A stretch of DNA of 10,994 nt, taken from NCBI GenBank assembly GCA_007125255.1, contig SLDM01000202.1, positions 1 to 10,994 on the forward strand. The letters run 5' to 3'. The translations under genes were made by a program, and so were the position numbers. The notes beneath the pieces are model-generated. The model did not search any database, was not told the origin of the DNA, and worked only from the letters and a program-made list of their open reading frames with translations. Positions 1 through 6,397 of the stretch are shown here, one piece after another (the stretch's first letter is position 1; the number at the start of each line of letters is the position of its first letter). The stretch is from Phycisphaerales bacterium. Lineage in GTDB: Bacteria > Planctomycetota > Phycisphaerae > Phycisphaerales > SM1A02.

Positions 1-13
1 CAGATCCACCGAC

Positions 14-2260
14 ATGGCGGTTCGGGGCGCGGCCGACGAGGCCGCGCCGTCCGCGGTCGATCCGCGCATCCTTGAGGCGCTCCGCCAGTACTGGGGGTAC
101 GAAACGCTCCGGCCGCACCAGCGCGAAGCGATCGAGGCGGGGCTGGCCAATCGGGATTCACTGGTCGTCATGCCGACCGGCGGCGGCAAGTCGTTGTGTT
201 ACCAGATTCCGCCGCTGATCGCCGATCGCATGGATGTCGTGGTCTCACCGCTCATCTCGCTGATGAAGGATCAGGTCGATGGGCTGCGACAGAGCGGTTA
301 CCCGGCCGCCGCGCTTCACAGCAGCATCACGCCGGCGGAGCGCGAGGAGCTGCGCGATGCCATCCGTGACAATCGCCTGCGCCTGCTCTTTGTCTCGCCC
401 GAGCGGCTGATGACGCCGGCGTTTCTTGACTTCCTCGGCCACCAGCAGGTGCGCGCGTTCTCGATCGACGAGGCGCACTGCATCAGTCAATGGGGACACG
501 ACTTTCGGCAGGAGTACCGCCGGCTTGCGGTGCTGCGCGAACGCTTTCCCGATGCCAGCCTCCACGCCTACACCGCAACCGCCACCGAGCGCGTGCAGAA
601 GGACATCGTTGAACAGCTCGGCCTGCGGAATCCGAAGATTCTCGTCGGCACGTTTGACCGGCCGAACCTGGTCTACCGCATCCAACCCGCCACCGACATC
701 TATTCACAGGCGCTTGAGATCGTGAAGCGGCACGAGAATGAGGCCGCGATCGTGTACTGCATCTCGCGCAAGGACACCGAAGCGATGGCGGGGTTCCTGC
801 AGGAGAACGGCGTGAAGGCCGCGGCGTACCACGCCGGCCTGGAGAAGTCCGAACGCGCCCTCGTGCAGGAGTCGTTCGCCAACGAGTCCCTGGACGTCGT
901 GGCCGCAACGGTCGCCTTCGGGATGGGCATCGATCGCAGCAATGTCCGGTGCGTGATTCACGCCGCGATGCCGAAGACGATCGAGAACTACCAGCAGGAA
1001 ACCGGCCGGGCCGGCCGTGACGGCCTCGAAGCCGAATGTGTGCTGCTCTTCACCTACGGCGATGTGATGAAGTGGAAGCGGCTCATCAGGCTGAGCGCGG
1101 AGAATGCGCCGGATCCGGAGCCGATCATTGCCACGCAGGAAGAACTGCTCAACCGCATGGCGGGATTCTGCGCATCGGCGGAGTGTCGACACCTCGTGCT
1201 GTCACGCTACTTCGGGCAGACGTACCCCAGGGACAACTGCGAAGCGTGCGATGTGTGTCTCGATGAGATCGACACGATGGATGGGGCAAGCAGGATCGCA
1301 CAGAAGATTCTTTCGTGCGTGTATCGCGTCGGACAGTCGTTCGGGGTGAGCTACGTCATCGAAGTACTGCGCGGCAGCCGATCGCAGAAAGTGCTCGAGC
1401 GCGGTCACGATCAACTCTCCACCCACGGGCTGCTGCGCGAGATCCACGAGAAGTCGCTGCGCAATCTCATCTTCCAACTGGTCGATCAGGGGCTGCTCGT
1501 GCAGACGCCCGACGATCGACCGGTCCTGCGGCTCTGCGATGCGTCGCTTGCCGTCCTGCGGGGAGAACGGGAGGTCGTCCTGACCGACCCCGGCCACGTC
1601 GACGTCACGCGCACCGGTCGCAGCGCGGATGAGTGGTCGGGCGTGGATCGCGAACTGTTTGACGCCTTGCGGGAGTTGCGACGGGACCTGGCCGCCGAGC
1701 GTGATGTCCCGGCGTTCGTCATCTTCAACGATGCGACGTTGCGCGAGTTGGCGCGATCGCGCCCGACCACGCAGGAAGGCCTGGCCCGGATACCCGGGGT
1801 GGGGAAGAAGAAGCTGGCCGAGCTGGGGCCGCAGTTTCTCGAAGCGATCCGGAGCTACTGTGAAACGAAAGGGGTTCGATCCGACGCGGAGATTACCGTC
1901 CGGCCCGCGCGCAGCAGTTCCGCCCCCCGTCCCAACGAGCAACGGCGCCGCGCACTGGAGATGTTCCGCGAGGGTGCGTCGATCAAGGCGGTGGCCGGCG
2001 CGACCGGACGCGCCGAATCGACGATCTGCCGTTACCTCGAGGACTTTCTGGCCGCCGAGCCGCGAGAGTCACTGGAACCGTGGGTGGACGATGCGACCGT
2101 GACGAGGGTGGTCGCGGCGGCACGTGAACTGCGGGCCGATCGACTCACACCGATCTATGAACACCTGAACGGGGAGGTCTCCTACAGCGCGATCCGGCTC
2201 GCGCTGACCCAGGCCCGGGTCCGGGAGGAGTCCCAACGAAGTGACGGAGTGACGGAGTGA
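14..2260 (+). CDS. recQ: ATP-dependent DNA helicase RecQ with C-terminal helix-turn-helix domain
   Basis: A 748-residue superfamily 2 3'-5' DNA helicase of recombination and fork repair. Visible in order: Walker A MPTGGGKS (53-60), DEAH box (152-155), motif III TATAT (187-191), motif VI GRAGRDG (331-337), zinc-binding cysteines C391, C409, C412 and C415, an RQC winged-helix region (about 425-520), an HRDC domain (about 541-617, with IPGVGKKKL), and a helix-turn-helix region (about 642-735) resembling the HTH_40 domain found at the C-terminus of some RecQ proteins. All core motifs are intact, so the enzyme should be active. The ATG at 14 has no visible Shine-Dalgarno and the frame stays open to the window edge, so the true start may lie upstream. 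The last residues (SDGVTE) and the stop are encoded by the 8-bp tandem repeat that begins at 2242. The family call is secure; only the start is uncertain. Confidence 0.96.
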   Translation: MAVRGAADEAAPSAVDPRILEALRQYWGYETLRPHQREAIEAGLANRDSLVVMPTGGGKSLCYQIPPLIADRMDVVVSPLISLMKDQVDGLRQSGYPAAALHSSITPAEREELRDAIRDNRLRLLFVSPERLMTPAFLDFLGHQQVRAFSIDEAHCISQWGHDFRQEYRRLAVLRERFPDASLHAYTATATERVQKDIVEQLGLRNPKILVGTFDRPNLVYRIQPATDIYSQALEIVKRHENEAAIVYCISRKDTEAMAGFLQENGVKAAAYHAGLEKSERALVQESFANESLDVVAATVAFGMGIDRSNVRCVIHAAMPKTIENYQQETGRAGRDGLEAECVLLFTYGDVMKWKRLIRLSAENAPDPEPIIATQEELLNRMAGFCASAECRHLVLSRYFGQTYPRDNCEACDVCLDEIDTMDGASRIAQKILSCVYRVGQSFGVSYVIEVLRGSRSQKVLERGHDQLSTHGLLREIHEKSLRNLIFQLVDQGLLVQTPDDRPVLRLCDASLAVLRGEREVVLTDPGHVDVTRTGRSADEWSGVDRELFDALRELRRDLAAERDVPAFVIFNDATLRELARSRPTTQEGLARIPGVGKKKLAELGPQFLEAIRSYCETKGVRSDAEITVRPARSSSAPRPNEQRRRALEMFREGASIKAVAGATGRAESTICRYLEDFLAAEPRESLEPWVDDATVTRVVAAARELRADRLTPIYEHLNGEVSYSAIRLALTQARVREESQRSDGVTE

Positions 2261-2281
2261 CGGAGTGACGGAGTGACGGAG
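2234..2281 (+). repeat. 8-bp tandem repeat TGACGGAG at the recQ 3' end
   Basis: Five perfect copies of TGACGGAG fill 2242-2281, preceded by one degenerate copy (CAACGAAG, 2234-2241). The recQ stop codon is the TGA that opens the third copy (2258-2260). Because the unit is 8 bp and begins with TGA, three consecutive copies place a stop in every plus-strand frame. The array has an inverted counterpart at 2522-2561. Confidence 0.95.
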
Positions 2282-2327
2282 TGGGCGAATGGAGACACGA
2301 AGGGGCGATGTCTTACAAACTGAATCT

Positions 2328-2357
2328 GATACCGATACCGATACCGATACCGATTCC
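2328..2357 (+). repeat. 6-bp tandem repeat GATACC
   Basis: Four perfect copies of GATACC (2328-2351) are followed by one variant, GATTCC (2352-2357). Its right end forms the left arm of the inner inverted repeat. There is no reading frame or promoter around it. Confidence 0.9.
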
Positions 2358-2426
2358 GGATCAGGTGTCAGGAACCTGACCGCGGAGAACCCGCTTCACG
2401 CCCGAAACTGATCTGGAACTCGTATC
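2346..2426. repeat. Imperfect inverted repeat inside the recQ downstream region
   Basis: The left arm 2346-2364 and the reverse complement of 2408-2426 agree at 15 of 19 positions, with 43 bp between the arms. The loop contains the 14-bp palindrome at 2367-2380. This inverted repeat lies inside the larger one formed by the two 8-bp arrays. Confidence 0.7.
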
Positions 2427-2521
2427 GGAACTTCAGGAATTGGTGTGGAGATTTAGCCATTGAACCTCACCCTGGGAGCTTCACCGCCAGCCCCCCGATC
2501 CTGAAGACAAGCCCCCCGCCC

Positions 2522-2561
2522 CTTCATCACTTCGTCACTCCGTTACTCCGTCACTTCGTCA
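2522..2561 (-). repeat. 8-bp tandem repeat, inverted relative to the recQ-end array
   Basis: Read on the minus strand from 2561 down to 2522 there are five units: TGACGAAG, TGACGGAG, TAACGGAG, TGACGAAG and TGATGAAG. This is the same repeat family as 2242-2281 but on the opposite strand. Against five TGACGGAG units it matches 35 of 40 bases. Every unit still begins with a stop codon (TGA or TAA). Confidence 0.93.
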
Positions 2562-2654
2562 CTTTCTTTCCGCTCGCCCCGAACCTCTCATCCCTTCGGG
2601 TCACTCGCGCAGATCCCTGAAGCGCATCGCATGACTACTGGCAGATCGGCCCGA

Positions 2655-4130
2655 TCAGAACGCGCCCGGCTCCTCCTCCAACGTTCCATCGTCGTAGTCC
2701 GGGTCGTGTTCCGGCCGCCAGGATTCCGGTACCGGGGCGACGCGCCCCGCACGGCGAATCTGCGCGGGCACCGTGTACTGCCCGTCCCAGTACGCCCCCG
2801 TCGTGCTGGCGCGGGCGGCCAGGGAGGGCCGGCCGACGACCTCCATGATCCAGGTGTCATCCTCCCGGTCGGGGGTAAAGAGCAGATCTCGATTCTCGTA
2901 CACGACTTCCCAGCCGAAACGGCGCCGCTCCCGCTGCGATCCGCCGCCCGGAACGTTCGTGCCGGCCAGCCACCACATCGTGATCTGACGGGCCTTCTGA
3001 CCGTTTCGTCGCAGCGTCAGTTCAAGTCCGATGGCCAGGTCATCCATTTCGGGAATATAGGTCTGTGCCGGCTGGTACTGGAAACGGATCGGGTGAACAC
3101 CTTCCCGCCACCGAACCACGGTTCCGTTGACCGAATTCCGGATATGTTGATCAATCGTCTCATCGCGGACCGGCGTGAGAGGTTCCGCTTCCTGATCGAC
3201 ATGCGCGGTGGTAAACCCCACCGTGAGCATGTGCGCTTCCTTCCACGCTTCCGCCTCCAGATCGTAGTGATCGATGCGAAACTCGAGCTGCGCGAGGTCG
3301 ACCTGGCGCATGGACTCGGGCAGCGCAATGACCAGTGAGTTTCGTTGAGGCAGCTGGCTGCCGTGAAACAGGGTGTACAACGGGTCTTCCGATCCACCGC
3401 CTTCGAAGATCTGAACTCGCGATCGCGTCCCCAGCGGCCACCAGTCCTGAATGACAACGGTCACGAAGGGATCGAAATCCCGCGGAAGTCGTTCGGGAAC
3501 CCGGACGTCGATCAGGGGCGGAAGCTGCAGCAGCATCTCGTCGATGGCATCCAGGGTGTTTGCCCGGTTCATCCTGACATTGAAACCTCCGCCGGTACGA
3601 AACCGCCAGTCATCAATGAACGGCGCATACTTCTGCCGCCAGTTGTCATCGACCGGCGAAGCCCAGCGATCACCGACCACGGCCCGGCGGAGGATCTGCT
3701 GCTGGTGCCGGGTGGAAAGCGTTCCCCGCCGGGCGCGGTAGATCAGTTGATCGGCGACCGGGTTCGGCGGCTGTCCGCTCCACGGCAGGGCCAGGACGAG
3801 CATGCGATCGGAGGTCATTGAAATCCATCCGTTCTGACGGAGACGTTCGTTGATCAGAACGCTGAGCGCGAGACAAACCGTGACCGCCAGGATGCCCCAG
3901 AGGGGCCGGCGCCGGGTTCGGCAGAGTTGCGCTTCCTCCGTCGCGGCGTAGCCGCACTCCGCGCACAGGGTGCCGGAGGAGTAGGACATGTCATACCAGC
4001 ACTTGGGACACCGGCGGCGGCCCCGCGCACGATCGCCGAACAGGGCCCACCAGAGCAGGATGACCATGCCGAGGTAGATCAGCCCGATGAGCCCCCAGAT
4101 GAGCCAGGTAATCCAGTCGATCAGATTCAT
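2655..4130 (-). CDS. Uncharacterised membrane protein with zinc ribbon
   Basis: A 491-residue protein of unknown function. A hydrophobic segment (about 5-31) is followed by a basic stretch, a four-cysteine zinc ribbon (C41-P-K-C44 and C56-A-E-C59), and a second hydrophobic helix (about 77-94). About 395 hydrophilic residues follow with no motif I recognise, ending in an acidic tail (DPDYDDGTLEEE, 477-488). The arginine-rich loop between the helices suggests that the zinc ribbon is cytoplasmic and the large C-terminal part is exported. I remember similar ribbon-plus-helix proteins from planctomycetes, but without a function. The start at 4130 fits a -10-like box just upstream, and no convincing Shine-Dalgarno is present. 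It converges on recQ and is divergent from the moxR-type gene. The membrane segments and paired cysteines make this strand the real one rather than the overlapping plus-strand frames. Confidence 0.85.
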   Translation of the reverse strand: MNLIDWITWLIWGLIGLIYLGMVILLWWALFGDRARGRRRCPKCWYDMSYSSGTLCAECGYAATEEAQLCRTRRRPLWGILAVTVCLALSVLINERLRQNGWISMTSDRMLVLALPWSGQPPNPVADQLIYRARRGTLSTRHQQQILRRAVVGDRWASPVDDNWRQKYAPFIDDWRFRTGGGFNVRMNRANTLDAIDEMLLQLPPLIDVRVPERLPRDFDPFVTVVIQDWWPLGTRSRVQIFEGGGSEDPLYTLFHGSQLPQRNSLVIALPESMRQVDLAQLEFRIDHYDLEAEAWKEAHMLTVGFTTAHVDQEAEPLTPVRDETIDQHIRNSVNGTVVRWREGVHPIRFQYQPAQTYIPEMDDLAIGLELTLRRNGQKARQITMWWLAGTNVPGGGSQRERRRFGWEVVYENRDLLFTPDREDDTWIMEVVGRPSLAARASTTGAYWDGQYTVPAQIRRAGRVAPVPESWRPEHDPDYDDGTLEEEPGAF

Positions 4131-4138
4131 GCGTTCAT

Positions 4139-4144
4139 ACTCTA
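4139..4144 (-). promoter_or_regulatory. Possible -10 box TAGAGT of the zinc-ribbon membrane protein gene
   Basis: On the minus strand TAGAGT ends 8 nt before the ATG. A start site about 7 nt downstream would give an almost leaderless mRNA. No clear -35 is seen in the very GC-rich sequence upstream, so the call rests on the -10 box and its position. Confidence 0.35.
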
Positions 4145-4156
4145 CGCCGCCGACCC

Positions 4157-4247
4157 GGGCCGGGGGCGGTGGCGGGGGTGAGAGACGGCGGGCGAGAGAC
4201 GGGAGTCGCGGGGAGCGCCGGGGAGGGACGGCGGGGCGTGTGGGGGG
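4157..4247 (+). other. G-rich tract with canonical G-quadruplex motif
   Basis: The plus strand has runs of three or more G at 4157-4159, 4162-4166, 4174-4178 and 4190-4192, then six runs at 4201-4203, 4210-4213, 4220-4223, 4225-4227, 4233-4236 and 4242-4247. The gaps between these last six are 6, 6, 1, 5 and 5 nt, so 4201-4247 satisfies the usual four-run, loop 1-7 rule several times over. It lies in the 256-bp spacer between two divergent genes, 140-230 bp before the moxR-type start. The rest of that spacer holds only weak promoter-like boxes. Confidence 0.75.
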
Positions 4248-4317
4248 CAGTCCCTTCCGGCGGGCGGCCCGGCGGGGCGCCGCGCGGCCGGCACTGGTGC
4301 TGCTGCGGCGGGCCCGA

Positions 4318-4328
4318 TACGCTAGGAT
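4318..4328 (+). promoter_or_regulatory. Weak -10-like boxes upstream of the MoxR-type gene
   Basis: TACGCT (4318-4323) and TAGGAT (4323-4328) both fit a TAnnnT pattern and would give a 5' leader of about 50-60 nt. No good -35 sits at the right distance for either, so this is a tentative promoter site. Confidence 0.25.
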
Positions 4329-4386
4329 TGGTCGCTCTGCTTTCCTCTTGCCGATCGATCCGTTTATTTCACTACCGGAGGTCCGG

Positions 4387-5403
4387 ATGGCCGCACCAGA
4401 TTCCGCCCAGATTGAAGCCGCCGCTGAGAAGTTCCGCGAGGACTACCTGACGACCAGGAAACAGATCGGAAAGGCCGTGGTCGGTCACGAGGAAATCGTC
4501 GACGGCGTGCTCGTCTGCCTCTTTGCCGGCGGCCACGCCCTGCTCGAGGGTGTTCCCGGGCTCGGTAAGACGCTGCTGATCCGCTCTCTCTCCGAAGCGC
4601 TGCACCTGCATTTCTCCCGCATTCAGTTCACGCCCGACCTCATGCCGGCCGACATCACCGGCACCACGATCGTGGTCGAGACCGAACACGGCCGGGACTT
4701 CCAGTTCCGCAAGGGACCGCTCTTCGCGCAGATCGTCCTCGCCGACGAAATCAACCGCGCCACGCCCAAGACGCAGTCCGCCCTGCTCGAAGCGATGCAG
4801 GAAAAGTCGATCACCGTCGGCGGCGAGACGCACATCCTGGAAAAGCCGTTCTTCGTGATGGCGACCCAGAACCCGATCGAACAGGAAGGCACCTATCCGC
4901 TGCCCGAAGCGCAGCTCGACCGGTTCTTCTTCAAGCTCGAAGTGGGCTACTCCAGCCGTGAGGATCTCTCGGAGATTCTCAACCGCACCACCGCCGGCGA
5001 CCAGCCGAAGATCGAACAGGTCCTCGACGCATCGTCGATTCTCGAACACCAGTCACTCGTGCGGCGGGTCATCATCGCCCCGCACGTTCAGGACTATGCC
5101 GTTCGCATGGTCATGGCGACGCATCCCGGCGGCGAGCTCGCGACGCCCCAGGTCAACAAGTTCCTGCGCTTCGGCGCGAGCCCCCGCGCCGCCCAGACGC
5201 TGGTCCTGGCCGGCAAGGTGAAGGCCCTGCTCGACGGCCGCGCGAACGTCTCCGTGGAAGACATTCGCGCATCGGCGCTGCCCGCGCTGCGGCACCGGTG
5301 CCTTCTGAACTTCGAAGGCGAAGCGGAGGGCAAGACGACCGATGAGATCATCCAGAACATCGTGGAGACCCTGCCGACGGATGTGGGCGTGAGCGCGGCG
5401 TAA
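4387..5403 (+). CDS. MoxR-family AAA+ ATPase
   Basis: A 338-residue MoxR-type ATPase, a chaperone-like AAA+ protein thought to remodel or mature partner proteins. Visible motifs: Walker A GVPGLGKT (55-62), Walker B VLADE with D120 and E121, sensor 1 ATQNP (159-163), a likely arginine finger in EAQLDRF (R179), and sensor 2 GASPRA (263-268, R267), followed by the lid. Length and motif set match a complete family member. The ATG at 4387 is preferred over the longer in-frame opening at 4087 because GGAGGT (4377-4382) stands 4 nt before it, and the extra residues would be low-complexity GC-rich sequence overlapping the divergent gene. MoxR genes commonly sit with a DUF58 or von Willebrand A-domain partner; none is visible on either side, so the substrate cannot be inferred from context. 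Confidence 0.95.
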   Translation: MAAPDSAQIEAAAEKFREDYLTTRKQIGKAVVGHEEIVDGVLVCLFAGGHALLEGVPGLGKTLLIRSLSEALHLHFSRIQFTPDLMPADITGTTIVVETEHGRDFQFRKGPLFAQIVLADEINRATPKTQSALLEAMQEKSITVGGETHILEKPFFVMATQNPIEQEGTYPLPEAQLDRFFFKLEVGYSSREDLSEILNRTTAGDQPKIEQVLDASSILEHQSLVRRVIIAPHVQDYAVRMVMATHPGGELATPQVNKFLRFGASPRAAQTLVLAGKVKALLDGRANVSVEDIRASALPALRHRCLLNFEGEAEGKTTDEIIQNIVETLPTDVGVSAA

Positions 5404-5445
5404 GGGCGTAAGAAGGTCGGCCGGCTTGCCGGGTCGCGATCTCAC

Positions 5446-5474
5446 GGGGATCCGGCCCGTCCGGGACCGGCCCC
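5446..5474 (+). terminator. GC-rich hairpin after the MoxR-type gene, possible terminator
   Basis: GGGG (5446-5449) pairs with CCCC (5471-5474), CCGG (5452-5455) with CCGG (5467-5470), and CCC (5456-5458) with GGG (5463-5465). This gives an 11-bp all-GC stem with small bulges and a 4-nt loop. No T-tract follows, so termination is only a possibility. The hairpin lies between the moxR-type stop and the next promoter box, where a terminator would be expected. Confidence 0.4.
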
Positions 5475-5512
5475 GGCCACTTCGGCCTCGACGTCAGCGA
5501 GCCGCTCTTTCG

Positions 5513-5518
5513 TATACT
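5513..5518 (+). promoter_or_regulatory. -10 box TATACT directly upstream of the isomerase start
   Basis: TATACT matches the consensus at five of six positions and ends 6 nt before the ATG at 5525, so transcription starting about 7 nt after the box would begin at the start codon itself. A partial -35 (TCGACG, 5488-5493) lies 19 nt upstream. There is no Shine-Dalgarno in the gap. This supports a leaderless transcript. Confidence 0.5.
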
Positions 5519-5524
5519 CTGGGC

Positions 5525-6397
5525 ATGCCGCCCCTCTTCTCGATCTCTCTCGCGCAGTGGTCGCTGCACCGGATGATCTTCGCCGGTGAACTGCATCCGC
5601 TCGACTTTCCGCGGTTCGCGAAGGACACCTTCGGCACCGACGCCGTCGAGTTCGTCAATCGCTGCTTCAAGGATCACTTTGCCGACGATGATCTCAGCTA
5701 TCTGCCGGAGCTGAAGCAGCGCTGCGATGATCACGGCGTGAAGCCGCTGCTTTACATGATTGACCGGCAGGGCGACCTCGGCGACCCCGCCGAGAGCCAG
5801 CGCATCCGGGCCGTCAACAACCATCGCAAGTGGCTCGAAGCGGTCAGTTATCTCGGCGGCCACGCGATCCGCGTGAACGCGCGATCAGAAGGAACGCGCG
5901 AAGAACAGGCGAAACTCGCGGCGGACGGCCTGCGCCGCCTCTGCGAATATGCCGAACCGTTCGGGCTCAGCGTCCTGGTTGAGAATCATGGCGGCCCTTC
6001 CTCCGACGGCGCGTGGCTGGCCGGGGTCATGGGCGCCGTCGATCATCCGTGCTGCGGCACGCTGCCCGATTTCGGAAACTTCTGCCTCGACTGGAATCGC
6101 CGGGAGGACCCCGCGGCGTGGTACGACAAGTACCGTGGCGTGGAGGAGTTGATGCCATTCGCCCGCGCGGTCAGCGCCAAGTCTGGCACCTTCACTCCTG
6201 ACGGCGACGAACGCACGATTGACTACGGGCGCATGCTCCGAATCGTCCTCGACGCCGGCTTCCGCGGCCATATCGGGATTGAGTTTGAAGGTGATGAGAC
6301 CGGCGAGAGGGACGGTGTCCGCCGGACGCTGCGCCTGCTGGAGCGCTGGCGCGACGCCCTCGCCCCGGAATACGACGCGGAAGAGGTTCGTGGATGA
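5525..6397 (+). CDS. Sugar phosphate isomerase/epimerase-like TIM-barrel protein
   Basis: A 290-residue protein of the xylose isomerase-like TIM-barrel family (AP endonuclease 2 type), which acts on sugars or sugar derivatives through a divalent metal. Recognisable stretches are SISLAQWSLHR at the N-terminus, LVENHGG with likely metal ligand E153, LPDFGNF with D182, and GIEFEG with E253. The usual histidine ligand on the strand around AVSAKS (215-220) is not obvious, so the metal site may be a variant; the substrate cannot be told from sequence. There is no signal peptide or membrane helix, so it is probably cytoplasmic. The ATG at 5525 is chosen because it fits the fold's first strand and follows a -10 box. 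Its stop overlaps the next gene's start as ATGA (6394-6397), implying translational coupling with the HD-GYP gene. Confidence 0.85.
   Translation: MPPLFSISLAQWSLHRMIFAGELHPLDFPRFAKDTFGTDAVEFVNRCFKDHFADDDLSYLPELKQRCDDHGVKPLLYMIDRQGDLGDPAESQRIRAVNNHRKWLEAVSYLGGHAIRVNARSEGTREEQAKLAADGLRRLCEYAEPFGLSVLVENHGGPSSDGAWLAGVMGAVDHPCCGTLPDFGNFCLDWNRREDPAAWYDKYRGVEELMPFARAVSAKSGTFTPDGDERTIDYGRMLRIVLDAGFRGHIGIEFEGDETGERDGVRRTLRLLERWRDALAPEYDAEEVRG

Larger units (their letters stand above)
2282..2521. other. Gene-free spacer between convergent genes, holding repeats
   Basis: No credible gene lies between the recQ stop (2260) and the minus-strand stop codon (2655-2657). The spacer holds a short GATACC array, an imperfect inverted repeat, a 14-bp palindrome GTCAGGAACCTGAC (2367-2380, identical arms with an AA centre), and two copies of AGCCCCCCG (2489-2497 and 2510-2518). 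The remainder, 2562-2654, shows nothing beyond a small GATCG/CGATC palindrome at 2644-2656 touching the stop of the minus-strand gene. I see no classical hairpin-plus-T-tract terminator for either gene. Confidence 0.7.

Noticed and set aside
2367..2380. REP/BIME element linked to a RAYT transposase, suggested by the GTCAGGAACCTGAC palindrome
   Set aside because: Only one palindrome is present and there is no transposase in the window, so the link cannot be supported here.
2234..2561. CRISPR array
   Set aside because: The repeats are 6 and 8 bp head-to-tail units without unique spacers, and no cas gene is nearby.
2631..3338. 235-codon plus-strand frame over the zinc-ribbon membrane protein gene
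   Set aside because: The opposite strand encodes paired cysteine motifs and membrane helices across one long frame. This frame has none and no ribosome-binding site.
4087..4386. N-terminal extension of the MoxR protein by 100 residues
   Set aside because: The extension is low-complexity Arg/Gly sequence from the G-rich tract and overlaps the divergent gene. A good Shine-Dalgarno precedes the ATG at 4387.
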